This document shows, in pieces, positions 1 through 9,075 of a stretch of DNA of 64,000 bases (positions within the stretch are counted from its first letter, which is position 1; each line of letters starts with the position of its first letter). The translations under genes and the position numbers were made by a program. The notes beneath the pieces are model-generated. The model did no database searches. It saw only the letters and a program-made list of their open reading frames with translations, and had not been told where the DNA came from. Where the stretch lies: positions 2,604,001-2,668,000 of the forward strand of contig CAVWLB010000010.1 of NCBI GenBank assembly GCA_963755695.1, given 5' to 3'. This DNA is from QHWT01 sp963755695 (GTDB lineage: Bacteria; Acidobacteriota; Vicinamibacteria; Vicinamibacterales; 2-12-FULL-66-21).

Positions 1-1108
1 GCGGTCGCCGCCGCGGCCAGCGACTCCACCTGCTGCTTGTCGAACGCCACCTGCTGCTGCAGCCGGCCGATCGACAGCTCGCGGGCGTGCGCCGTTTCGC
101 GCGCGGCGGTCGTCGCGCGCGTCCGCTTCGGTCAGCTCGAGCCGCAACCGCTCGAGCGCGGTTTCGACTTCGGCCAGACGTGCGCCGCGGCCGCCGCTTC
201 GCGCGCCCGCGCGTCGGCAAGCCGCCGTCGCGCAGCTTCGATCGCCTCGCCGAGCACGCGGTAGCGCTGCGCGAACTGCACCTTCTCCCAGCGCCGCAGC
301 TCCTCGCGCAGCCGCTTGTAGCGCCGCGCCTTCGCCGCCTGGCGCTTCAGCGCGCCGCGCTGCTTCTCGACTTCGAAAATGATGTCGTCGACGCGGGTGA
401 GGTTCTGCTGCGCCGCCTCGAGCTTCAGCTCCGCGGCGCGCCGGCGGCTCTTGTACTTCGTGACGCCGGCCGCTTCCTCGATCAATTGCCGGCGATCGGT
501 CGGACGGGCGCTGAGGATCTGGCCGATCTTGCCCTGCTCGATGACCGCGTAGGCCTTGACGCCGAGGCCGGCATCCATCAGCAGGTCCTGAACGTCCTTC
601 AGCCGCACGACCTCGCCGTCGATCAGGTATTCGCTCTCACCCGATCGATAGAGCCGCCGCGACAGCTCGACGTCGCGCACGATGAGCGGCGGTTCCTCGA
701 GCAGCGCGACGGCCTCCCCTCCGGCCAGCAGCTCGCCCGCCGCCCCGGCGACGACATCACCGCCGGTCAGCGCGTCAGCCGACGCACCCGTCGAGAGACC
801 GCGGTCCTGCGGCCGCACCTTGCCGTTGCCCGGCACGCGCGAGGCGACGCCGCTCAGGCGCAGCCGGACCTCGGCAGCCGCCGTCGCCTTGCGCGCGTCG
901 CTGCCCTGCGAAGATCACGTCCTGCATGTGTTCGCCGCGCAGGCTCTTGGCGCTCTGCTCGCCAAGCACCCAGGTGATCGCGTCGACCACGTTGCTCTTG
1001 CCGCAGCCGTTGGGGCCGACGATGGCGGTAACGCCCTTGATCGAAGGCGAGCTCGGATCGATCCGGAAAGCTCTTGAAGCCGGCAATTTCGAGACGATGA
1101 AGCCGCAT
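1..1108 (-). CDS. smc: SMC chromosome-segregation ATPase, N-terminal part (runs off window, frameshifted)
   Basis: This is the 5' part of smc; the C-terminal part lies beyond the window edge. SMC proteins form ATP-driven rings that organise and segregate the chromosome. The start MRLHRLEIAGFKSF at 1108 is the classic SMC opening. The Walker A loop GPNGCGKSN follows, then SAKSLRGEHMQDVIFAG, and further on YAVIEQGKIGQIL and LIEEAAGVTKYKSRR, which lead into the first coiled coil. All are family hallmarks. The reading frame changes near 1050, 890 and 190, so no single frame holds the whole segment. Since smc is normally essential, these are more likely sequence errors than a pseudogene. Identification is certain; exact residues at the frame changes are not. 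Confidence 0.93.
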
Positions 1109-1161
1109 ATTGGATTGATCCCGGCGGTCAAAGGCCCGCCCTACACCAAACCTGCCCGGTC

Positions 1162-1212
1162 AAAAAAAAGCCGCTGCCGGCCGTGCGGGCAAGGCACAAC
1201 CGGGAAGCGGCT
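1162..1212 (-). terminator. Intrinsic terminator between the S41 protease/ncRNA region and smc
   Basis: Read on the minus strand, AGCCGCT pairs with AGCGGCT, extended by CCGG pairing with CCGG after one mismatch, and is followed directly by eight T residues. This is a textbook Rho-independent terminator. It ends either the candidate RNA at 1162-1367 or readthrough from the S41 protease gene, and leaves only about 54 bp for a smc promoter. Confidence 0.75.
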
Positions 1213-1367
1213 GGGGGCGCTTCGCTCTCGAAGGGCCCGCAGATTCGAGTTTTCGGAATGATACGATGACTGGACAACAGCCGTTGGTTCCCGGCAGCCC
1301 AACACCCCGCACAAAGCGGAGTGGCCCCTGGGGCCGGGTGAACGGCGGTCAGTCTAACAAGCCCCCA
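1162..1367 (-). ncRNA. Candidate structured small RNA (6S-like size and fold) upstream of smc
   Basis: The 315-bp gap 1109-1424 holds no protein gene. On the minus strand a -10-like TAGGTAT precedes GGGGGCTTG. This 5' end can pair with AAGCGCCCCC about 150 nt later, leaving an interior of short hairpins (for example CCGC-TTTGT-GCGG and a GCCG/CGGC terminal loop). A strong intrinsic terminator follows. A transcript near 200 nt with a closing stem, an open middle and its own terminator resembles 6S RNA, but I see no decisive conserved motif and did not fold it computationally. It could also be an ordinary 3' untranslated region of the protease gene. Confidence 0.3.
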
Positions 1368-1424
1368 TACCTAGGGGCAAGCACAAACTACGCCACAACT
1401 AATAGGGCCAACTGCCCTAATGAC

Positions 1425-3056
1425 TCAGTGGCCGCCCTTGGTCGCGGTGCGGTTCTTCGCCAGCTCGGTCAGCTTCACCGCGTCGGCAAACTGCGCCAGC
1501 GCGAACTGCGCTTGCGGATCCTTCGCGATCAGGTTCTTCTGCGCTTCGCAGATGCCGAACAGCGCGACGTCGATCTCGTAGTGGATCATCGCCTTGATGA
1601 AGTCGAGGTCCTTCTGCGAAGGCCGCTTCGTCGATCTTGATCTTTTCCCGTCTGCAGCGAACTTCTTGAAGTCGGCGACCATCGCGTCGTTCACGACGAA
1701 GCCGCGGCGCGATGCGCTTCTTCCCTTCGGTGGCGCGCGCCCATCCGCGTGTCGCCTTCGGCGGTGTAGTGCTCGGCGAAGTTCGCGAACGCGGCGCGCG
1801 CCACGAGCGATCGGCCGAACCGGGTAGGATTGAAGCCCTGCACCGGACCGGCAAAGAACTTGTCGGGCTCGATGCCGCCGCCGCTGTACACCTTGCGACC
1901 GGCGTCGGTGTACTTCAGCTGCGCGGCCGCGTGCTCGCGCGTCCGGGTTCTGCTCGCGCAGCGTGTAGGTGAGGTATTCGTCGAAGGCGTTGTCCCACGG
2001 GCGCTGGATCATGCGGCCGCTCGGCGTGAAGTAGCGGCCGGTCGTCAGCGCGAGGCCGGCGCCCTCGCTGATCGTGATAGACCGACTGCACGAGCGCCTT
2101 GCCGAACGTGGTCTCGCCGACGACGAGCGCGCGGTCGTGATCCTGCAGCGCGCCGGTGACGATTTCGGACGCGCTCGCGCTGTTGCGGTTGACCAGCACC
2201 ATCATCGGCCCGGTGTAATCGGGCTCGTCGGTGCCGCGATAGTCCTGGTCGGCGTTGGCATGCGGCCGCGCGTGTAGACGATCATGTCGCCGCGCGGCAG
2301 GAAGCGGTTGGCGATGCGGATGGCCTGGTCGAGCGGGCCGCCGGGGTTGTCGCGCAGGTCGAACACCAGGCGCTTCATTCCCTGGGCCTTCAGCTTCTCG
2401 AGCGCGTCGCCGACTTCGCGGTCCGACGTCTCGCGAGAAATCACCGAGCTTGATGTAGCCGGTCTGCGCGTCGATCATGAACGCGCCGCGCACGGTGATG
2501 ATGTTCACTTCGTCGCGCTCGACGTCCATGTCGATCAGCTTGTCGTAGCCGGGACGGCGGATCGAGATGTTGACCTTCGTCCCCTTCGGGCCCTTCAGCT
2601 GCTTGACGGCCTGGTCGCTCGTCCAGTCCTTTCGTGTCTTCACCCTTCGATCCGCGCGATGACGTCGCCGCGGCGGATGCCTGCGCGATAGGCGGGCGAG
2701 CCCTCGAAGAGCGACATCACGGTGATGTCGCCGTCGATGACCTGGATGGAGATCCCGAGGCCGTAATAGCGCCCTTCCTGGCGCTCGCGCATCTGCGCGT
2801 ACTGCTTGGGATCGAAGAAGCTCGAATGCGGATCGAGCGTCTGCAGCATCCCGCCGATCGGCGCCGTAAACAGCCGATCGGAGGGCACGTCTTCGACATA
2901 CTCCCGGTCGATGGCCGCCAGCGCGGCCGTAAAATCGCGGTATTGCTGCGCCACCTGGTCCTGGGTCGCCAGGGCGGTGCTGCCGAAGAAGCCACCCGCC
3001 ACGGCCGACAGGAGGACGGCCAGGAGCGCCACGGGGAAAAACCGGGGAGTACGCAT
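1425..3056 (-). CDS. S41-family C-terminal processing peptidase (Ctp/Prc-like), multiple frameshifts
   Basis: A periplasmic serine protease with an N-terminal signal anchor (hydrophobic residues about 6-25), an S41 N-terminal region (TLDPHSSFF), a PDZ domain (GLGISIQV through GSPAYRAGIRRGDVI) and the S41 catalytic core. The catalytic Ser lies in NSASASEI (about residue 290) and the Lys in TTFGKALVQ (about 318), the usual Ser-Lys dyad. The C-terminal part includes a tail-like segment ending TATKGGH. Expected length is about 540 residues. The frame changes near 2637, 2450, 2270, 2085, 1945, 1720 and 1625, so the gene must be pieced together. It is divergent from tatA. Such proteases trim exported proteins; the substrate cannot be told. 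Confidence 0.9.
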
Positions 3057-3136
3057 AGATGAATCGTAGCAGACAAGTTGAGGTGCCGCAACGAGATCCG
3101 GCCAGAGGCCGCATATGGACGTCCCCGCCGGAGGTG

Positions 3137-3148
3137 TATAATTCTCCT
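3137..3148 (+). promoter_or_regulatory. Extended -10 promoter of tatA, predicting a leaderless mRNA
   Basis: A perfect TATAAT preceded by TG sits at 3137-3142, only 6 nt before the tatA ATG at 3149. With the usual 6-7 nt spacing, transcription would begin at the start codon itself, giving a leaderless message. The -35 area (about 3114-3119) is poor, which is usual for extended -10 promoters. Confidence 0.55.
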
Positions 3149-3449
3149 ATGTTTGGCTCCGTCGGCGTCCCCGAACTGATCATCATTTTCACCATAGCGC
3201 TGATCATTTTCGGGCCGCGGAAGCTGCCGGAACTCGGCAAGTCGCTCGGCAAGAGCCTGGCCGAATTCAAGCGGGCCTCCAACGAGCTGAAGAACACGCT
3301 GGACGAGGAGATCCGGCATCGAAGAAGCGTCCGCTCAGCGGAGCGGCCGCAGCCGCGCACGACGCCGCACGCCGCCGCCGGCCGAACCGCGAAGCGGTGT
3401 CCGACGACCAGCACGTCGGAGCGTGCCGCGCCAGAACGGCAGCGCGTAA
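3149..3449 (+). CDS. tatA: Sec-independent translocase subunit TatA/TatB, one frameshift
   Basis: A small membrane protein of the twin-arginine translocase, which moves folded proteins across the inner membrane. It starts MFGSVGVPELIIIFTIALII: one N-terminal transmembrane helix, then the FGPRKLPELGKSLGK hinge and amphipathic helix typical of TatA. One extra G near 3313 breaks the frame after DEEIR. Removing it gives EEASAQRSG and a stop TAA at 3447-3449, for 99 residues and 8 bp before tatC. An upstream start in the same frame at 3059 was rejected because the TATAAT box lies between it and the Tat sequence. Confidence 0.9.
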
Positions 3450-3457
3450 GCGCCGAC

Positions 3458-4269
3458 ATGGCGCTCGTGCCCTTCCCCGGCGCCGCCGCCGCGGCGACGA
3501 TCCGAGAGCCTCCGCGACCTCGAAGACGCCGGCGGAAAGATGTCGTTTCTGGAGCATCTCGACGAGCTCCGGAAACGCCTGATCTACATCTGTCTACTCG
3601 CTCCTCGCCGGCTGCGCTCGTCGCCTACATCTTCATCGAAGCATCTTCGACTTCATCATGAGGCCGATGCAGGAGATGCTGCCGCCGGCGGCAACAAGCT
3701 GATGTACACGGCCGGCGCCGAGCCGTTCATGCTGTACATGAAGATCGGCTTCCTCGCCGGAATCTTCATCGCCTCGCCGCTGATCCTGTGGCAGGTCTGG
3801 AAGTTCATCGCGCCCGGGCCTTTACACGCCACGAGAAGAGGTTCGCGATTCCGTTCGTGTTGCTGTCGACGATCTTCTTCGTCACCGGCGGACTGTTCGC
3901 GCATTACGTCGCGTTCCCCGTGGACGTGGAAGTTCTTCATCAGCTTCAGCACCGACTACATGGTGTTCATGCCGAAGATCGACGAGGCCTTCTCGCTCTA
4001 CACGAAGATGGTCCTCGGCTTCGGCGCGATCTTCGAGATGCCGACGCTGGTGTTCTTCCTGGCCCGCATGGGCGTCGTCACCGGCGGCATTCCTGCTGCG
4101 TTACTTCAAGTACGCCTTCCTCATCATCTTCATCGTCGCCGCCGTGATCAGCCCGGGAACCGACATGATGTCGCAGGTGATCATGGCCGTTCCGATGCTG
4201 GGCCTCTACATCATCAGCATCGTCATCGCATACCTCTTCGGCAAGAAGCAGCCGGCCGAAGCCCTGTGA
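3458..4269 (+). CDS. tatC: Sec-independent translocase subunit TatC, several frameshifts
   Basis: The multi-spanning receptor subunit of the Tat translocase. MSFLEHLDELRKRLIYI is the conserved TatC N-terminus and is preceded by an acidic extension starting MALVPFPG at 3458. Later segments GAEPFMLYMKIGF, LVFFLARMGVVT and ISPGTDMMSQ, then GLYIISIVIAYLFGKKQ, are standard TatC landmarks and cover all six helices once the frame is corrected. Frame changes occur near 3500, 3600, 3640, 3815, 3935 and 4090. The gene follows tatA by 8 bp and ends TGA at 4267-4269. About 270 residues, normal for the family. Confidence 0.92.
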
Positions 4270-4360
4270 GACTCCTCGGCCTGACCAGCCTTCGCGCGAA
4301 GGCGGAGCGGAAGCCGCACGCGCTGACGCCACGGTCAAGAGGGCGGCGCGCGCGCGCGGG

Positions 4361-4726
4361 ATGACGCTCGCGGGGTTCGTAACGCTCGCGCTCGCGGCCA
4401 GTGCCTGTCACCCGCGCCCTCCGGTCTCCGCACCATCGGTCTCGCCGGCCCAGAATCGTCCGCCGTCGGTGCACGCCCGTTGCACCCCATGCGCTGTGCA
4501 GATGGGCAAGGCGGCGACGGTTGGCGCCTCCGGCCAGGACCCGGATGGTGATCAGCTCACCTACGCCTGGACAACGCCCGGAGGCACGCTGGCGAGTCCG
4601 ACGCAGGCCGAAACACAGTGGACCGCCCCCGCGCAGGAAGGTCCGGTACCTGTGACGATCACCGTGAAGGACGGAAAAGGCGGAACAGCCACGGACGTCA
4701 TCACCATCCAGGTGATGAAGGGGTAA
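4361..4726 (+). CDS. Small PKD/Ig-like lipoprotein
   Basis: A 121-residue predicted lipoprotein. The signal peptide LALAASAC provides a lipobox-type cysteine around residue 16. The mature part is a single PKD/Ig-like fold with QDPDGDQLTYAWTTPGG, TQWTAPAQEGPVPVTITV and DGKGGTATDVITI. This sequence style often stands ahead of an OmpA domain in larger envelope proteins; here the protein stops after the Ig-like module, with no OmpA part in any frame downstream. Its stop codon lies inside the first words of the adjacent AT-rich heptamer repeat. Function unknown; probably a cell-envelope protein. Confidence 0.7.
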   Translation: MTLAGFVTLALAASACHPRPPVSAPSVSPAQNRPPSVHARCTPCAVQMGKAATVGASGQDPDGDQLTYAWTTPGGTLASPTQAETQWTAPAQEGPVPVTITVKDGKGGTATDVITIQVMKG

Positions 4727-4890
4727 TTTGGTGAATCGGCAATTTCGTGAATTGGTGATTTGGTAATTGGTAATTTGATAATTGGTAATTTGGTAATTGG
4801 TGATTTTGGTGATCAACTGATTTGGTGATTTAAGATCCTCGGCCGGGACGGGAATCGCCAAATTACCAAATCACCAAATCACCAAATTAC
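4724..4890. repeat. AT-rich heptamer/octamer inverted repeat, word GGTRATT(T)
   Basis: Left arm about 4724-4832: repeated words such as GGTAATT, GGTGATTT, GATAATT on the plus strand. Right arm 4857-4890: the complement (AATTACC, AAATCACC). The arms face each other across a GC-rich loop of about 24 bp, so the region can form a long imperfect hairpin. It is strikingly AT-rich in a 64-65% GC genome. The stop codon of the lipoprotein gene lies in the first word. It fills the whole gap to the HEAT-repeat gene. Confidence 0.85.
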
Positions 4891-4902
4891 GCGACCTCGC
4901 CC

Positions 4903-5931
4903 ATGCCCATCCGTCCATCCTCCTCCGCCGAGATCCGCCAGCTGATCGACGCGCTCGGGGGGACGGACGATCTCCGCCGCGAGACGGCGGTCGCGCGCCT
5001 GGCGGTCATCGGGCAACGCGCGGTTGAACACCTGCTGCAGGACTATCCCAGGTCGGCCACGCCCAGGGCACGTGCCGGGATGCTGCGGGCCCTCGAAGCG
5101 TCCGGCGACCCGCGCGCCGTTCCGCTCGCGCGGAGGTCGCTCGACGATCCTGCCTCGTCACCCGAGGTCGTGAGCGCCACGATCGCTGTGCTGCGCGCCT
5201 TTCTCGGCGCGGTGCAACCCTCGGTGGCGCGGGATGCGCTCGACGCGCTGGTCACCGTGGCGCTCGATCAGGCGCGGCCGGTGGAGGTCAGGACGGCGGC
5301 TCTCGATGCGATGCGCGATCTGCCGCCGTCGGTCCTCGAGCCGATGAAGCAGAGGCTCGCCGGCGATCCGAACATCATCGTGCGCGAACGGCTGTCGTCG
5401 CCGCCGGAGCAGCCGGGTCAGCCCGCTCTCGTGTGGCGGGACGCGATCGAAGGGCGGCTCCCGCCGTCACCGGCGATGCTGAAGAGCGCGGTCGCCGCGC
5501 TCGCAGGAACGGCCCGGCTGATCGAGCTCCAACACGTCGTGGATGCGATTCGTCTGCACGAAGCGCACGAGACCGACGCCGGTCGACGGGCCGAATGGCG
5601 CGCCGTTCGCGGCGCGGTGCACCAGGCGTTGGCCGCGCGCGGGAGTACGCTGGCGCTGTACGATCTGCGCGACAGCCTGCTCGAGCCCGAGCGTCTGCCG
5701 GTCGCGTTCCTGGCGGCGCTCGAAGAGATCGGCGACGCGACCTGTCTCGAGCCGCTCGCCGCGGCCTACGATGCCTCCTCCCGGAGCGGAGACGCGTGGT
5801 GGCGCGAACACGTCGCGCAGGCATTCCGGGCGATCGTGCATCGCGACGGCCTGACCCGGCGCCACGCGGCGGTGAAGCGCGCGCTGGCGCGCTGGCCGGA
5901 GGCGACCGCCGATCTCATGGCAAGAAGCTGA
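4903..5931 (+). CDS. HEAT-repeat protein
   Basis: A 342-residue soluble protein with no signal peptide. It is built of helical pairs with the HEAT/armadillo rhythm, for example DDLRRETAVARLAVIG, RARAGMLRALEASGDPRAVP and VEVRTAALDAMRDLPPSVLEP. HEAT proteins act as scaffolds or as lyases for bilin-type substrates; nothing here points to a particular partner. The 3' end overlaps the convergent methyltransferase-deacetylase gene by 17 bp. The frame is intact. Confidence 0.7.
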   Translation: MPIRPSSSAEIRQLIDALGGTDDLRRETAVARLAVIGQRAVEHLLQDYPRSATPRARAGMLRALEASGDPRAVPLARRSLDDPASSPEVVSATIAVLRAFLGAVQPSVARDALDALVTVALDQARPVEVRTAALDAMRDLPPSVLEPMKQRLAGDPNIIVRERLSSPPEQPGQPALVWRDAIEGRLPPSPAMLKSAVAALAGTARLIELQHVVDAIRLHEAHETDAGRRAEWRAVRGAVHQALAARGSTLALYDLRDSLLEPERLPVAFLAALEEIGDATCLEPLAAAYDASSRSGDAWWREHVAQAFRAIVHRDGLTRRHAAVKRALARWPEATADLMARS

Positions 5932-8074
5932 CGCGTGCCTCGCGCGCCGCCGGCGCAAAGAGGGCGTCGAGGCGGTCGGCAAACTCCTTCCGAGTCCACC
6001 GTTTCACATCGAGGCGCGGCACGCGCGCAGCATCGAAGGACGCGGTCACCCGTTCCGGCGTGCAGTCGAGCGCGAAGTCGAAGTGCTCGCGGGCGACGCG
6101 CGCAGTGGGTTCGTCGACGGCGCCGTAAGGATAGGCAAAGAGCGTCACCGGCCGGCCGGTGACGGCTTCGAGCGCGCGCCGGCAGTCCGCCATTTCCGCT
6201 TGCCGCACTTCTTCTGACTGCGACGTCAGGAGCAGGTGGTTGATCGAATGCGCGCCAATCGTGACGCCGCGCCCGGCCGCAAGACGCTGCACTTCCTCGG
6301 CCCGCAACGGCCGCCGGAACGGCGGTGCCGCCCGGAGGTACGGCGAAAGGAGATGGGTGCGGTCGTTCAACGACGCATGGACGCACTGGTCGTGCAACTG
6401 GCGCATCGCCGGCGGTTGGACGCGCTCCAGTGTGTCCCACCAGTACTCGGTGTCTTGAACCAAGCCCGCGGACGTAAGGAAGAATGTTGCCGGGAGGCTC
6501 AGTCGCTCCAGCACAGGAAGGACGTGACTGAGATGCCCGCTGTACCCATCGTCGAACGTGAGCGCGACGGGACGCTCCGGGAGATTCTCGGGCGAGAGGG
6601 TCAGCATCTCGTGCAGGTCGACAATCGTTCCCTGCTCAGCCACGACCTCGAGGTGCTGCCCGAACAACTCCGCTGGCACCGACAGGTCGAAAGGATCGTG
6701 GCCCGTGGTCTCGATGCGGTGATAGAGAAGAATCAGCCCGCGCACCACTGACCTCCGCCTGACCGCCGGAGCGGCGGGTGTTGGAACTTTTCTCGCTCGA
6801 ACTCCAACCAGCATCGGATTGTAGGGATCGGCGACGTTGTAATCCGCGTCGCTGAGCTCCGCTTCTCCCAAACCGTGCAGAAACGCGATCGTCGTCTTCA
6901 CGTTGCCGAACGGGTCGATATCGACCTGCGATCCAAACGCGCGCTCCGCGAGCACACGCGCGCCGGCAGGCGTCACGCGCCAGAAGTCGCCACGCGGTCC
7001 GTACTCGAGGCACACCCGGCTGACCGACGGGAAGGTGGCGAGCAGGACTCCGCCCGGTTTGAGGAGGCGATGGCATTCGCCGAGCACCCGGTCGGGATCA
7101 TCGATGACGTGTGCGGTCTGCGTCAGGACAATGCAGTCGTAGGTGTCGCCGGCAAGCTGGGGCGCTGACCGCAGGTCGGCAATGAGGTGGGCGCGCGGGT
7201 TGGATCCGTCGACGTCCAGTACGTCTGCGCGCGTGACCCGGCGCCCGCCGAAGGCTCTCGTCAGGTCGTCCTCCTGGATCTCGAGCACGCGGCCGTGAAT
7301 GTCGGATGAATGCCGGGCGACGAACGCGCGGATGTAGCGCCGGTCAACCGGGCCTCCACGGGCGTAGCCCCAGTCACGGGCAATCGGATCCGGCTGATCA
7401 AAGCTGCCCCAGTCGATCGCATCGAAGTGGTGATGCGAGAGGAAGGCGCGGTGGTGCGCGGCGGCTGCCCGCACCCGATCGAGTTCGGTCAGCGCGACAT
7501 CGCGACGAGCGAGAAGCGCTTGATGGCGGGTCCGCAAGGCGCCGAACGCCACTTCGCGGGCGATCAGCAGCTCACGCATGTGCGCCTCGACCAGTGCACG
7601 ATGTTTGCGTAGAAAGCGCTCGAATGCCTGCGGGTAATCGGCGGAGGCGGTGAGCCCCTCCCACCGCGTGGGCCTGGCAGCGTTGCACCGCGCGACGATG
7701 GCGTCGAGCATCAGCACCGGCCCGGCGGCGACAACTCGAAGCCACTGGTCCGCGAGCTCGAGCCCTGGCAGATTGTCATCGATGGTCAGCGACGCGAACG
7801 TTTCGTCGGGCGCGGCCCAGACCGGAGGGACCGATCGGGGATCCGCGAGGACGTCGACAACCGTTCGACCATGAGGCTCCCAGCGTGCGGCGTGCACGCC
7901 GTCCTCGCTCTCGATGCGCACCGCCCCCGCGCTCGCGAGGATGCCGGGTTCGAGCGCATTCCGCAGCCGGCGTGCGCCATCTGGAACGAGCTCATATCCG
8001 GATTCGACGACCAGAACGGTCGCGCCGTCGCGGATCACGGACCACGGCTGCCGGGCACGCCGTTCGTCGATCAT
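5915..8074 (-). CDS. Fusion of SAM methyltransferase and NodB-type polysaccharide deacetylase
   Basis: A 719-residue protein with three parts. Residues about 1-230 are an unassigned region ending in a coiled coil rich in Arg/Ala/Leu. Residues 230-400 form a class I methyltransferase (RVLEIQEDDL motif I, DTYDCIVLTQTAHVI, LLKPGGVLLATFPS). Residues 445-719 form a NodB-type deacetylase with the metal-site motif TFDDGY near 506-511, GAHSINH near 615 and FAYPYGA. It probably methylates and deacetylates a surface glycan made by its neighbours. ATG at 8074 was chosen because it overlaps the upstream glycosyltransferase stop as ATGA; an in-frame start at 8137 lies inside that gene. Confidence 0.88.
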   Translation of the reverse strand: MIDERRARQPWSVIRDGATVLVVESGYELVPDGARRLRNALEPGILASAGAVRIESEDGVHAARWEPHGRTVVDVLADPRSVPPVWAAPDETFASLTIDDNLPGLELADQWLRVVAAGPVLMLDAIVARCNAARPTRWEGLTASADYPQAFERFLRKHRALVEAHMRELLIAREVAFGALRTRHQALLARRDVALTELDRVRAAAAHHRAFLSHHHFDAIDWGSFDQPDPIARDWGYARGGPVDRRYIRAFVARHSSDIHGRVLEIQEDDLTRAFGGRRVTRADVLDVDGSNPRAHLIADLRSAPQLAGDTYDCIVLTQTAHVIDDPDRVLGECHRLLKPGGVLLATFPSVSRVCLEYGPRGDFWRVTPAGARVLAERAFGSQVDIDPFGNVKTTIAFLHGLGEAELSDADYNVADPYNPMLVGVRARKVPTPAAPAVRRRSVVRGLILLYHRIETTGHDPFDLSVPAELFGQHLEVVAEQGTIVDLHEMLTLSPENLPERPVALTFDDGYSGHLSHVLPVLERLSLPATFFLTSAGLVQDTEYWWDTLERVQPPAMRQLHDQCVHASLNDRTHLLSPYLRAAPPFRRPLRAEEVQRLAAGRGVTIGAHSINHLLLTSQSEEVRQAEMADCRRALEAVTGRPVTLFAYPYGAVDEPTARVAREHFDFALDCTPERVTASFDAARVPRLDVKRWTRKEFADRLDALFAPAAREARVSFLP

Positions 8075-9075
8075 CGGCGCTCTCCGCGAATCCAACCGAC
8101 GATGGCTCGGAGCGGAGAGGTCAGCCGCCAGCTCCACGACTGCCGAAGGTCAGCGGCCTCGCGCCGGAGCTCCGCAGTCTCATGTCTGAGCCGATCGAGC
8201 TCTTCGCGCCCGGCGACGCGCGGCCGCGCGCGAGCGACAGCGCTCTCGACTGCCGCCAGCTCCTCGTGCGCGCGGGCCAGTGACGGCAGCGTCGACGCGA
8301 GGTGGTCACGCTCCAGACCGTGCATCTCGCGCAGCAGCGCCAGCGACTCGACTTCTTTCGACACGAGCACCTCGATCAGATGCGCGCGGTAGCCGGCGGC
8401 ATGCCGATCGATCAGCGCCTGAAGCGGCGCGCGGTACTCGAGTTCGCCCAGCATCACCCGGCTCATCGATCCGGCCGTCCGGCGGTAGTGGAACAGCACT
8501 TCCGGAACGATCGTCCCCTTGAACCCGCGCTCGACCAGCCGCAGCCAGAAATCCCAGTCTTCGCAGCCGTCACGCATGCGCTCGTCGTAGCCGCCGACCG
8601 CCTCGAACGCCTCGCGCCGCACCAGCGCCGCGCCATTGACCGCATTTCGCGCGAGCAGCGCCGGCAGGTCGCAGCGCTCCGGGCGCCAGGTCCACTGCTC
8701 GTCGCCGAACGTCTCGAGCCAGTGCGAGACGAACGCCATTGAGCGGTCGGCTCGAGCACCGCGAGGCGCCTTCTCGAACCACGATGGCGCGAGCCGGTCG
8801 TCGGCGTCGAGCGCGCAGAACACGCTGCCGGAGGCGGCGGCGGCCGCCGCATTGCGGGCCGCGGGCAGGCCGCGGTTGCGCGTCCGCAGCACGCGCGTCT
8901 TCGGCCGGTGATACGTCTCCAGCTTGCGCCGCGTGTCGTCGTCCGTAGAGCCGTCGTCGACGACGATGATCTCGAAGTCCTGGAAGGTCTGCGCGATGAC
9001 GCTGTCGACCGCTTCGTCGAGAAAGGCGCCGTGATTGAAACACGGCACGAGGACGGAGACTCTGCGGCACGGCAT
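8071..9075 (-). CDS. GT2-family glycosyltransferase with C-terminal coiled coil
   Basis: A 334-residue GT-A fold enzyme. VSVLVPCFNHGAFLDEAV is the GT2 opening, IIVVDDGSTDDDT the nucleotide-sugar site, and CALDADDR the DxD-type metal motif. EDWDFWLRLVERGF is the acceptor-side acidic motif. The last about 80 residues are a charged coiled coil that may tether it to a partner. The reading frame stays open far upstream through the ATPase gene only because that gene is frameshifted; ATG at 9075 directly precedes the GT2 core. It is translationally coupled to the methyltransferase-deacetylase gene. Confidence 0.88.
   Translation of the reverse strand: MPCRRVSVLVPCFNHGAFLDEAVDSVIAQTFQDFEIIVVDDGSTDDDTRRKLETYHRPKTRVLRTRNRGLPAARNAAAAAASGSVFCALDADDRLAPSWFEKAPRGARADRSMAFVSHWLETFGDEQWTWRPERCDLPALLARNAVNGAALVRREAFEAVGGYDERMRDGCEDWDFWLRLVERGFKGTIVPEVLFHYRRTAGSMSRVMLGELEYRAPLQALIDRHAAGYRAHLIEVLVSKEVESLALLREMHGLERDHLASTLPSLARAHEELAAVESAVARARPRVAGREELDRLRHETAELRREAADLRQSWSWRLTSPLRAIVGWIRGERR

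Noticed and set aside
1162..1367. tRNA, tmRNA or SRP RNA in the gap before smc
   Set aside because: No 7-bp acceptor stem with a T-loop motif, no tmRNA tag frame, and no SRP tetraloop signature.
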